Source: a bacterium (lineage in GTDB: Bacteria; Babelota; Babeliae; Babelales; Vermiphilaceae). Taken from it: a DNA stretch of 21,936 bases. A model generated the notes under the pieces. It was not told where the DNA came from, did not search any database, and saw nothing but the letters and a program-made list of their open reading frames with translations. Made by a program: the position numbers and the translations under genes. Shown piece after piece: positions 7,563 to 15,174 of this stretch (positions within the stretch are counted from its first letter, which is position 1; every line of letters starts with the position of its first letter). The stretch spans positions 1 through 21,936 of the forward strand of contig JAKAUA010000046.1 in assembly GCA_021827875.1 (NCBI GenBank), written 5' to 3'.

Positions 7563-8951
7563 TCAACACACCACTTCTTTTTTATCGACTGCCTTATTAT
7601 AGCGACGCCCTAAATAAAGCGCCACACAGAACCATACTACTAACAATGCACCGGAAAAACCTGCGCTCATACTTCTGTACAGCACCATTGCCGAGTTCGC
7701 GCCAAACATATGGGTTAATGGACTTTTTATCGCATTAAACAATGATCCAAATGCCTTGGCCCCACGAGAGCCAAAGGTATCTATCCAGGTTTGTGACTGA
7801 TATTTTACCGCTACTGTTGTTGGCACATACAACTGCTTGATTGATGGAGAATTAATAGCATAATTGAGCCCCTTGGCACCCACCATTATCCAGAAGAAAA
7901 CATGCTCTACCGGGTACAGAGTAAAGGCAAAGACCGCTATACCTATAATAATAGGCATAACTAAGAGAGAAACACGCAGGCCAAGACGACGCTGAATATT
8001 GCTTACCCCAAACAGAAGACACAAAGCAGAAATTAGATTTACCCACAAGGCATAACTGCCCAAATATAAGGTGCAAGCAGACTCTCCACTGGTAACCTCT
8101 CCCACCTTATTTTTAAAATTAAAATCTATTAAAGCCATAATAGCCTCATAGACAGCAACCACTAAGAAGATACCCATCAAATAGGGTTGCGAAATAAGGA
8201 GTTTAAAGCCGGACCAAAAGCCAATTTTTTTATGATGAATTTTATCATCTATGGCAATATGGTGCGCCGGTCGATAACCAACGAGTTGTTCTTTGGGAAT
8301 TACGAGCGTAAAAATTTTAACCAATAAAAGCACTGTTGATAGAACAAGCGCTGCGGCAATAACTACATAGGCACTCGAACCAAACCAGCGCGCTGAGGCT
8401 AATGGCGTCAACAAGAGCGGCCCGAGACAACTTAATGATTGTGCAATCATAACCACCAAGGGAAAACCACGACGAGCAGCATTAGGATCGGTAATATCGG
8501 TAGCAAATGCCCAGAAAAGTGCCGGCACCAAAGAACCATAACTTTCTACAAAAACGTACCATGCCCAACCCAAGATACGACCGGTATCAATCTGTGTATT
8601 ACTAAGGCCAAAATCAGGATGTAAAAAAAGAATGCCAAAAACAAGAGCCACGATACTGTATAGCGCAGTGAGTGCATAGAGCATGCGATGGCGCGGCAAG
8701 AATTCAATCATTTTGCTGTATACCAGAACCACGGGAAGCAGAATAATTAAGGAAGCTGTTTTAGCATAATAAAGGTGCGATTTACCCACCATGCACATAA
8801 AGGCAGAGTCCTTTACTACGCGCAAGGTCCAATACACTCCTATGATAATGCCATATACAACGCCAAGCAATGAGTACTTTTTAAGTTCGGCTTTATTAAA
8901 ATCACCAAACCAGATTGCGGCAAACCGCTTAATTCCTAAAATAGGATCCAT
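7563..8951 (-). CDS. ATP/ADP translocase (NTT/Tlc nucleotide transporter family), copy 2
   Basis: A 462-residue polytopic membrane protein, paralogous to the next gene downstream. The N-terminal ELKKYSLLG segment and the first-helix motif YWTLRVVKDSAF correspond to the conserved LRxxKD region of bacterial and plastid NTTs. VVLVYSKMIEFLPRHRMLY follows, and the C-terminal loop QSQTWIDTFGSRGAKAFGSL is shared with copy 1. The function should be exchange or uptake of nucleotides across the inner membrane, typical of bacteria living inside host cells. The ATG at 8951 has AAGGG 8 bases upstream. It is the first gene of the pair and is divergent from lon. Confidence 0.92.
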   Translation of the reverse strand: MDPILGIKRFAAIWFGDFNKAELKKYSLLGVVYGIIIGVYWTLRVVKDSAFMCMVGKSHLYYAKTASLIILLPVVLVYSKMIEFLPRHRMLYALTALYSIVALVFGILFLHPDFGLSNTQIDTGRILGWAWYVFVESYGSLVPALFWAFATDITDPNAARRGFPLVVMIAQSLSCLGPLLLTPLASARWFGSSAYVVIAAALVLSTVLLLVKIFTLVIPKEQLVGYRPAHHIAIDDKIHHKKIGFWSGFKLLISQPYLMGIFLVVAVYEAIMALIDFNFKNKVGEVTSGESACTLYLGSYALWVNLISALCLLFGVSNIQRRLGLRVSLLVMPIIIGIAVFAFTLYPVEHVFFWIMVGAKGLNYAINSPSIKQLYVPTTVAVKYQSQTWIDTFGSRGAKAFGSLFNAIKSPLTHMFGANSAMVLYRSMSAGFSGALLVVWFCVALYLGRRYNKAVDKKEVVC

Positions 8952-9006
8952 CTATGTTACCCTTGCTCGCTGGATGTGAAGAAAATTGGTAATAAAAAAC
9001 AGTATT

Positions 9007-9012
9007 ATTATA
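9007..9012 (-). promoter_or_regulatory. -10 box for the ATP/ADP translocase pair
   Basis: A perfect TATAAT is present on the minus strand about 55 bases before the upstream translocase start. No good -35 box is found at 16-18 bases, so activity may need an activator or the AT-rich upstream DNA. Confidence 0.4.
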
Positions 9013-9075
9013 CCGAATTTTAACAAAAGATTACTCATTTGTAAAAACAAATAACGCAAAAAGTGGCCTATTTTT

Positions 9076-9104
9076 AGCATATTTGGCAAATTATGATTTA
9101 TCGC
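9076..9104 (+). promoter_or_regulatory. Possible sigma-70 type promoter for lon
   Basis: TTTGGCA in the AT-rich divergent spacer offers a TTGGCA -35 box with a 17-base spacer to TAAACT. The match to consensus is fair at -35 and modest at -10. No CIRCE element is visible. The positions are approximate. Confidence 0.3.
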
Positions 9105-9126
9105 ATAAACTTAGAATGAATTTATA

Positions 9127-9160
9127 CAAAAAGTCCCCTTGATAAAGGGATTTTAAAAAT
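9127..9160 (+). promoter_or_regulatory. Hairpin in the lon 5' region
   Basis: CCCTT-GATA-AAGGG extends outward, with one bulged C, to AAAGT/ATTTT pairing. It resembles a small attenuator or a stabilising 5' hairpin. It lies about 60 bases before the lon start, and no rightward gene precedes it that would need a terminator. Confidence 0.35.
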
Positions 9161-9210
9161 GTGCCCATACCGAATAACGATATGGTCCTTATTTATAAAA
9201 GGTGGTTATC

Positions 9211-11661
9211 ATGATAAACGAAAAAGAATATACCAAAACAAGCGAGCAAGAAACTCCTATGACAGAAGGGCAACAAAATATTTTACCTTTATTGCCTCTT
9301 AAAAATGTAGTTATTTTACCCAAAAGCATCATTCCTATTATTGTAGGCAGAGCTTCCTCTATACAGGCGGTTGAATATGCCTTAAAAAAGGATAAAGCTC
9401 TCTTTATTACTACGCAAAAGGATTCTGCCGTAGAGGTCCCTACTGCTGCCGATGTCTTTACCCATGGAACACGCTCAACCATTTTACAGGTTATGAGAAT
9501 GCCAAATGGCGCCCTTAAGATCCTTGCCGAAGGTCTTGTGAGATCTCGCATGATCAGCGCTACCGAGCAGCCTGAAGGGTTTCTTTCTGCAGAATGCGAA
9601 GACCTACCAACTACCGGTCTGAAGCAGACCGTTGAATTGGAAGCTATCTGGCGCCAATTAAAAGATTTATATACTGCCTATTCAGAGCTTAATGAAAAAG
9701 CACCGGCAGATTTGGCTGTTACTGCTCGTAATGCCGAAGATATGGATTATATCACTGATACTATTGCGGTTCATATCAACCTTACCTTTGATGAACGCCA
9801 GATGATATTAGAAATAGTTAATCTTAAAGAGCGCATGCTCAAACTATGCTATTTCTTGAAAAAAGAGATTGATATTCTACAGACAGAGCAGCGTATTAAG
9901 GGACGCATTCAAACTCAGGTTGAACAATCACAACGTGAATATTATTTGACCGAGCAAATGAAGGCAATCCAAAAAGAATTAGGTCGCGAAGATCAAAGTA
10001 GTGAAATTGCACAAATTCGCTCAAAAATAAAAACATTATCATTACCGGCAGATGCACAAGAGAAAGTAGAAAAAGAGCTACGCAAATTAGAACAGATGCC
10101 GCCACTTTCTTCTGAAGCGGTAGTAAGCCGTAACTACATTGATTGGATAGTATCTCTCCCGTGGAGCAAAGCAAGTAAAGATACTATTAGCTTGGTGCAA
10201 GCAGAAAAAATACTTAACAAGCAGCATGCCGGCCTTGCTAAGGCAAAAGAACGAATTATCGAATTTTTAGCAGCTAAAAAATTCTCTAAGCAACTGGAGC
10301 GTTCACCTATTATTTGTCTTGTGGGACCTCCGGGCGTGGGTAAAACTTCTCTTGCTCATTCAATAGCAGAAGCTTTGGGTAGAGAATTTGTACGTATTTC
10401 ACTCGGTGGCGTAAAAGACGAAGCTGAAATTCGTGGCCATCGTCGTACCTATATTGGCTCATTGCCCGGCAAAATCATTCAAGCAATGAAAAAGGCAAAA
10501 TATACCAATCCGGTAATCTTGCTTGACGAAATTGATAAGATGAGCCGTGATGCGCATGGCGATCCTGCAGCAGCATTGCTCGAAGTGTTAGATCCGGAGC
10601 AAAACAAAACCTTTGTAGATCACTTCTTGGATACTGAATATGATTTATCAAAAGTGATGTTTATTACGACGGCAAATATGTTGGAAGGGATTCCTTATCC
10701 GTTATTTGACCGCATGGAAATTATTTCATTATCCGGCTATACCGAGGACGAAAAGCTTTCCATCGCGCGCAAATTCCTTATCACTAAGCTGCTCAAAGAA
10801 TATAACCTCACCATAAAATCATTTAAAATTGATGATGCAATGCTTCGTCTGGTAATAACACAATACACCAAAGAAGCCGGTGTCCGTCAGCTTGAGAGAA
10901 CTATTGCAAAATTAATGCGTAAAACCATACAAGTTCTATTAAAAGATAAGAATACCCATTCTGTTACTATTACCAATGAATTAATAAAAGAATGGCTCGG
11001 TTATCCTAAGTTCAAGAAAACCTCATTGAACGAACGTACACGCATTGGCCTTGCGACAGGTCTTGCGTGGACAGAAGTTGGTGGAGATGTCTTGGAAATT
11101 GAAACAACCGTAATTCCAGGCAAAGGTGGATTGACACTCACGGGACAATTGGGTGAAGTAATGCAAGAATCTGCTCAGGCGGCGTTGAGTTATATCCGCT
11201 CGCGAGCAGGAGAACTTGGATTAAAACAATCATTTTATACTACAAAAGACATTCATGTTCACATTCCCGAAGGCGCAACACCTAAAGATGGCCCGTCTGC
11301 CGGTATTACTATGTGCGTCGCATTGATCTCAGCATTAACCAATAAACCATTGCGATCACACCTGGCAATGACGGGTGAAATCACCTTGCAAGGACGTGTA
11401 TTGGCTATTGGGGGATTAAAGGAAAAACTTCTTGCTGCGAGACAGCATGATGTTACCACGGTAATCATTCCAAAAGAAAATAGTGACGACCTTCAGGATA
11501 TAAGTAAAGAAATAGACTTAAAAGGCTTAAAAATTGTTATGGTAAGCACCATGGATGAAGTACTGCCTGCCGCATTTGAAGATGCTACTTTTAAGAAAAT
11601 ATCTCAAAAAGTAGAAACAAAAAAAACAAAGAAGCCGAATGATAAGAAAAAAAAGAATTAA
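9211..11661 (+). CDS. lon: ATP-dependent protease Lon
   Basis: From the ATG at 9211 the protein has 816 residues, normal for LonA. The N-terminal substrate domain opens with LPLLPLKNVVILPKSIIPI and spans about 25-230. The AAA+ domain has Walker A GPPGVGKT (372-379) and Walker B ILLDEIDKM (Asp439-Glu440). The protease domain has catalytic Ser696 in PKDGPSAG and Lys739 in GGLKEKLL, with the expected 43-residue spacing. Lon degrades misfolded and regulatory proteins in the cytoplasm. AAGGTGG lies 5 bases before this ATG; an upstream in-frame GTG at 9202 overlaps that ribosome site and is rejected. The tail ends in a Lys-rich stretch. A lipoprotein gene follows after 38 bp and is probably co-transcribed. 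Confidence 0.98.
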   Translation: MINEKEYTKTSEQETPMTEGQQNILPLLPLKNVVILPKSIIPIIVGRASSIQAVEYALKKDKALFITTQKDSAVEVPTAADVFTHGTRSTILQVMRMPNGALKILAEGLVRSRMISATEQPEGFLSAECEDLPTTGLKQTVELEAIWRQLKDLYTAYSELNEKAPADLAVTARNAEDMDYITDTIAVHINLTFDERQMILEIVNLKERMLKLCYFLKKEIDILQTEQRIKGRIQTQVEQSQREYYLTEQMKAIQKELGREDQSSEIAQIRSKIKTLSLPADAQEKVEKELRKLEQMPPLSSEAVVSRNYIDWIVSLPWSKASKDTISLVQAEKILNKQHAGLAKAKERIIEFLAAKKFSKQLERSPIICLVGPPGVGKTSLAHSIAEALGREFVRISLGGVKDEAEIRGHRRTYIGSLPGKIIQAMKKAKYTNPVILLDEIDKMSRDAHGDPAAALLEVLDPEQNKTFVDHFLDTEYDLSKVMFITTANMLEGIPYPLFDRMEIISLSGYTEDEKLSIARKFLITKLLKEYNLTIKSFKIDDAMLRLVITQYTKEAGVRQLERTIAKLMRKTIQVLLKDKNTHSVTITNELIKEWLGYPKFKKTSLNERTRIGLATGLAWTEVGGDVLEIETTVIPGKGGLTLTGQLGEVMQESAQAALSYIRSRAGELGLKQSFYTTKDIHVHIPEGATPKDGPSAGITMCVALISALTNKPLRSHLAMTGEITLQGRVLAIGGLKEKLLAARQHDVTTVIIPKENSDDLQDISKEIDLKGLKIVMVSTMDEVLPAAFEDATFKKISQKVETKKTKKPNDKKKKN

Positions 11662-11699
11662 CGTAATGTATTTTTAACAAAACTCTATCAGGAGATCTT

Positions 11700-11942
11700 A
11701 TGAACATTAAACATCTTGCTATTACACTACTTTGTGTTGCAAGCCTTCTTTCTTTACCTGCATGTGGCGGCAAAAAGCAAAAACAAGCAACCGATAATGA
11801 CACTGAATTAGTTGCTACAAAGCATGAAAATAACAATGATGCTGATATGCTCGTTGCAGAAAATGACTCATTTAATACGGACGATGCAGAAATCACCATC
11901 GTTCTAGAAGAAGAAAAGCATTCTTCTACCCTTAAATTCTAA
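11700..11942 (+). CDS. Small acidic lipoprotein of unknown function
   Basis: The 80-residue product begins with a basic n-region and hydrophobic core (MNIKHLAITLLCVASLLS) ending in the lipobox LPAC, so Cys22 should be lipidated after cleavage by signal peptidase II. The mature part is about 59 residues, has a short Gly-Lys-Gln stretch and is then rich in Asp, Asn and Glu with no recognisable domain. It looks like a flexible tail from a membrane anchor. AGGAG stands 5 bases before the ATG. It lies 38 bp after lon with no terminator between, and is followed by the large palindrome. I do not recognise a family. Confidence 0.75.
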   Translation: MNIKHLAITLLCVASLLSLPACGGKKQKQATDNDTELVATKHENNNDADMLVAENDSFNTDDAEITIVLEEEKHSSTLKF

Positions 11943-11951
11943 AATTCGACA

Positions 11952-12022
11952 AATCAAAGAGCTTAAAAAGGCTAAGGATTTCTTTTATGGAGAAATCCTT
12001 AGCCTTTTTAAGCTCTTTGATT
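11952..12022. terminator. Perfect 32-bp-stem palindrome, probable terminator of lon-lipoprotein
   Basis: Arm 11952-11983 is exactly complementary to arm 11991-12022 around the 7-base loop TTTATGG. The inner part has terminator form: an A5 lead-in, a GC-containing stem and a T5 run within the right arm. The outer 14 bp (AATCAAAGAGCTTA and its complement) go beyond what a terminator needs. The interval 12023-12230 that follows contains only the promoter region of the next gene. Confidence 0.7.
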
Positions 12023-12142
12023 CTACTTCCCACAACCCCATTTCTATCATTGCCCATATTACTTCAATATAAGGATTCCCCCTTATTTATTAGGTTTTTC
12101 CCACAATATAACATCACAATTTGAAATTATTTATAGAAAACA

Positions 12143-12172
12143 TTGAACTTAGATATCACAATATATTATCAT
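12143..12172 (+). promoter_or_regulatory. Probable promoter of the cysteine-rich protein gene
   Basis: TTGAAC (12143-12148) and TATCAT (12167-12172) are separated by 18 bases, in an AT-rich spacer about 60 bases before the start codon. The gene stands alone between two terminators, so it needs its own promoter. Confidence 0.45.
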
Positions 12173-12230
12173 GAGATTAGTAGAAGTTGTAATGTGAATG
12201 TATCATACTAACATTTTAAAAGGAGAAGCT

Positions 12231-12689
12231 ATGAATAAGCTTTATCTAGCTCTAGTCTGCTTAACAGTTACAGCATTTGCTGTTTCTACTTCAGTAGACG
12301 CAAATTATCGCCGTGGCCGTCGTAACTGTGCGAACGGTATGTGCGAACGTAAAGAAAAATCATGTAAAACCTGCCCGGTTAAACGTGAGAGATCATGCAA
12401 GAAAGAATGTGCAGTATGCCCATCTTGCCCAGTTAATATCAGAGTACACAGAGAGAAACCTCAAAGCGACTGTATAGTTGAAAAATACTGTAAGTTAGTA
12501 TCTCCTGAGCGTACCATTACCATTCCAGCTAAATATGAAGAAGTTGAATGTGTAACACAGATCAAAAAAGAATGTTGCGTGAAAGAGGGCGTTCCTTGTT
12601 CTCCAGAAGCAGCATCTAACATGACCGACATTTCAAATGCTCCAGGTCACGTTCAAAAAGCTATGGAAACCAACGTTAACGTTAAGTAA
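12231..12689 (+). CDS. Cysteine-rich exported protein of unknown function
   Basis: From the ATG at 12231 (AGGAG five bases upstream; the in-frame ATG at 12198 lacks a ribosome site) the protein has 152 residues. A signal peptide (MNKLYLALVCLTVTAFAVST) probably ends after VDA, near residue 24. The mature part starts with a basic NYRRGRR stretch and carries 14 cysteines, several in CxxC spacing (SCKTCP, CAVCPSCP) and one CC pair, within a Lys/Arg/Glu-rich chain. Export combined with many cysteines suggests disulfide cross-linking, as in the small cysteine-rich envelope proteins of Chlamydia; that likeness is one of composition only. No homolog is recognised. It is a single-gene unit with its own promoter and terminator. 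Confidence 0.8.
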   Translation: MNKLYLALVCLTVTAFAVSTSVDANYRRGRRNCANGMCERKEKSCKTCPVKRERSCKKECAVCPSCPVNIRVHREKPQSDCIVEKYCKLVSPERTITIPAKYEEVECVTQIKKECCVKEGVPCSPEAASNMTDISNAPGHVQKAMETNVNVK

Positions 12690-12713
12690 ACGTTGTCTTT
12701 AGTTTAGAACTAG

Positions 12714-12742
12714 AAAAGGGCAGTAGAAATACTGCCCTTTTT
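12714..12742. terminator. Bidirectional terminator between the cysteine-rich protein gene and cmk
   Basis: A 12-bp perfect stem (12714-12725 with 12730-12741) has a GAAA tetraloop, an A run before it and a T run after it. It abuts the cmk stop and serves both converging genes. Confidence 0.9.
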
Positions 12743-13408
12743 TCATGTAATAATCTTTAGAAATTCTTGCAATGTCTGTTCTTGGCTTAAGTTTGTATTA
12801 TCAATAATATGTGCATCTTTGGGTATAGCAAGTGGCGCCACAGGACGCGCCCAATCGCGATCATCACGTGTTTTTACCGCATGTTCTGCTTGTTCTAACG
12901 TAACGATTATTCCTTTTTTCCCTTGGTCTACTTGCCAGCGTACAGCACGCACAGCGAGTGATGCAGTAAGAAAGAATTTATACTCCGCATTAGGGAAAAC
13001 AATAGTCCCGGTATCACGACCATCAATCACCAAGTTTTTATCTTGGGCTAAAATACGCATGTACGCTTCTAAACCAAGACGCACATTAGGTGTACCGCCA
13101 ATAAGTGATGCATAGAGGTCGACATCTTTTGTTTTCAAACAAGGAGTTATATCTTCTTCTTCATAAAAAATATGTGCCCCTGCCTGATCATACACATAAT
13201 TGCACCGACTAGTGTAATAATTGATATCTTTATCATTAATTCTGCTTGCAAGGTCAGGTACTGTGTAGCCTGCCTGACTCACCAACAAATAGCCCAGTGC
13301 GCGATAAAATAGTCCTGAATCGAGATAATAAAAGTTCAACCTTTTTGCCAATGCATGTGCTATGGTTGATTTACCGCTCGCAGACGGCCCATCTATGGTA
13401 ATTATCAT
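12743..13408 (-). CDS. cmk: Cytidylate kinase
   Basis: The 221-residue protein begins MIITIDGPSASGKSTIAHAL, with the P-loop GPSASGKS at 7-14, and has the CMP-kinase features LDSGLFYRALG, DGRDTGTIVFPNAEYKFFLTA and RDDRDWARPVAPL (the RDxxDxxR type motif near the lid). It phosphorylates CMP and dCMP with ATP. The FYYLDSGLFYRA segment corresponds to the usual YLDTGAMYRA. Its ATG overlaps the recJ stop (TAATG), so it is translated in step with recJ as the last gene of lysS-recJ-cmk. It is the only nucleotide-metabolism enzyme in the window, and it may act on precursors imported by the translocases. Confidence 0.95.
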   Translation of the reverse strand: MIITIDGPSASGKSTIAHALAKRLNFYYLDSGLFYRALGYLLVSQAGYTVPDLASRINDKDINYYTSRCNYVYDQAGAHIFYEEEDITPCLKTKDVDLYASLIGGTPNVRLGLEAYMRILAQDKNLVIDGRDTGTIVFPNAEYKFFLTASLAVRAVRWQVDQGKKGIIVTLEQAEHAVKTRDDRDWARPVAPLAIPKDAHIIDNTNLSQEQTLQEFLKIIT

Positions 13409-15144
13409 TACGCGTACTCTCCTCTTGCTATATCAACGCCAACCAATTCTATATTAACCTTACCATTCCAATGATTTTCAGAAATCTGTGCAGCGACATG
13501 AAAAGTCTCTTGCTCTAAACTCAACAATGTTTCAAATAATGCCGGTCTATTAAAAAATATCAGTTGTTTTATAACACCATCAGCAAAAATGGCACATTTT
13601 ACATGAACATCTTTTAAAAGTGTTGGCTTTTGTACCAATCGTACATTTCTTACAAAAAAAGTAGGCTGCACATTTTCATTGCCAAATGGCTCTAGCAAGG
13701 ACATATCAGTTATAATTTTTTTATTTAAATCTTCTAATTTAATTTCTGCATCTACTCTAATTTTTTGTTGTAAATCAAATGGCGTAAGCTGTTCTGCAAC
13801 TATTTTTTCCAAGCGCTCTTTGAGCAGTGGCAAATTTTCTGTTTTTAAAGCGAGCCCGGCTGCCAGCGAGTGCCCACCAAATTGCTCAAGCAGATCTTTG
13901 TTTGCAGCTAATGCATTAAACATATTAAATTCAGGAATAGAGCGGCATGACCCTTTTGCTATTCCCTTACTGGTGAGATGAAAAAGCAATGTCGGCTTGC
14001 CATAGGCGCCTACAATGCGAGAAGCAACCAATCCAATTACACCCGGCGGCCATGATTCACTCGCAACGATGATCACATTTTCTTTTGATAAATCAACACG
14101 CTTGCTTTCTATCTCTGCATCAATTTGAGCAATAATAGAACGCTCTATTTCTCGGCGCGCTTGATTTAATTCATAGAGTATTGCACCAACTTCTTTGACT
14201 TCCGCAACATCAGCACCAATGAGAAATTTAACTCCCTGGCGAGGGTCTTCTAGTCGACCCAATGCATTAATCTGTGGCGTTAAACAAAAGCCAATATCAG
14301 TTGCTGAAATTTTTGGTTTATCAAGCTTACCATTCTGTTTTAACACCTGGAGCGATATGCTCTCATGCGCATTTACATACGCAAGGCCATGGCGCACCCA
14401 AAATCTATTTTCACCCAAAAGTGGCACTACGTCAGCAATAGTACCAAGCAATAGCAGCTCATAAGCCTTAATTGGTAATTCTGCTATACCCAATTTTTCA
14501 TACAACAGCGTCATAATTTTAAATGAAACACCAACACCTGCAAAGACTTTAAAAGGATACGTACATTCTGTTTGTTGCGGATCAACAACCGCATATGCTT
14601 CCGGCACCGCACCTTGCGGACGATGGTGATCAGTGATAATCAGATCAACACCCAGCTCTTTTGCTTTTAATGCCGGGGCAAAAGCGGTAATGCCATTATC
14701 TACCGTGATAATTAGCGTATAACCATTTTGCGCAGCACGCTCAACAATGCTTGTTGATATACCATAACCATCACGCACACGATGGGGAAGAAAAAAATTA
14801 ACGTTGGCACCAACATGCAATAAGCAGATCATCATCAATGCTGATGATGTGATACCATCAACATCATAATCACCAAAAATTAAAATTTTTTCTTTGTTAT
14901 TAATGGCTTGGATAATGCGATCAACTGTTCTGTCCGCATCTTTGAGCAATGATGCATGCGCAACATCTTTTTCAAATGAACTAAACAGGTACGAATCAAT
15001 CGCTTCGATCGTGGTAAATCCACGACTTACTACTGTTTGCGCAATAGGGAAAGAGACATTGTAACGAGCTGCTACTTCTAAAATAGCAGACTGCTCAACA
15101 TTCGGTAATTTCCAAATATATTTTTCACCTTGTATGGTATTCAC
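13408..15144 (-). CDS. recJ: Single-stranded-DNA-specific exonuclease RecJ
   Basis: The 578-residue protein has the DHH phosphoesterase motifs in order: DYDVDG (92-97), VDNGI (148-152), TDHH (171-174) and, in the DHHA1 domain, GGHSLAAG (423-430). The C-terminal OB-like region follows. RecJ degrades single-stranded DNA 5' to 3' in recombination and mismatch or base-excision repair, using Mn/Mg ions bound by these Asp and His residues. The length is normal. The best start is GTG at 15144, with GGAG 9 bases upstream. It lies 30 bp after lysS and shares 1 bp with cmk. Confidence 0.96.
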   Translation of the reverse strand: MNTIQGEKYIWKLPNVEQSAILEVAARYNVSFPIAQTVVSRGFTTIEAIDSYLFSSFEKDVAHASLLKDADRTVDRIIQAINNKEKILIFGDYDVDGITSSALMMICLLHVGANVNFFLPHRVRDGYGISTSIVERAAQNGYTLIITVDNGITAFAPALKAKELGVDLIITDHHRPQGAVPEAYAVVDPQQTECTYPFKVFAGVGVSFKIMTLLYEKLGIAELPIKAYELLLLGTIADVVPLLGENRFWVRHGLAYVNAHESISLQVLKQNGKLDKPKISATDIGFCLTPQINALGRLEDPRQGVKFLIGADVAEVKEVGAILYELNQARREIERSIIAQIDAEIESKRVDLSKENVIIVASESWPPGVIGLVASRIVGAYGKPTLLFHLTSKGIAKGSCRSIPEFNMFNALAANKDLLEQFGGHSLAAGLALKTENLPLLKERLEKIVAEQLTPFDLQQKIRVDAEIKLEDLNKKIITDMSLLEPFGNENVQPTFFVRNVRLVQKPTLLKDVHVKCAIFADGVIKQLIFFNRPALFETLLSLEQETFHVAAQISENHWNGKVNIELVGVDIARGEYA

Positions 15145-15174
15145 GTGATGCTGCTCCGCAATGAGAAAAATATA

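Noticed and set aside
9061..9210. CIRCE or sigma-32 control of lon
   Set aside because: No TTAGCACTC-N9-GAGTGCTAA is present. A CTTGATA...CCCATA pair exists, but its spacing is too long for a sigma-32 promoter.
9189..9551. 120-codon minus-strand frame overlapping the lon start
   Set aside because: It is a shadow of the lon coding sequence, with no ribosome site or recognisable product.
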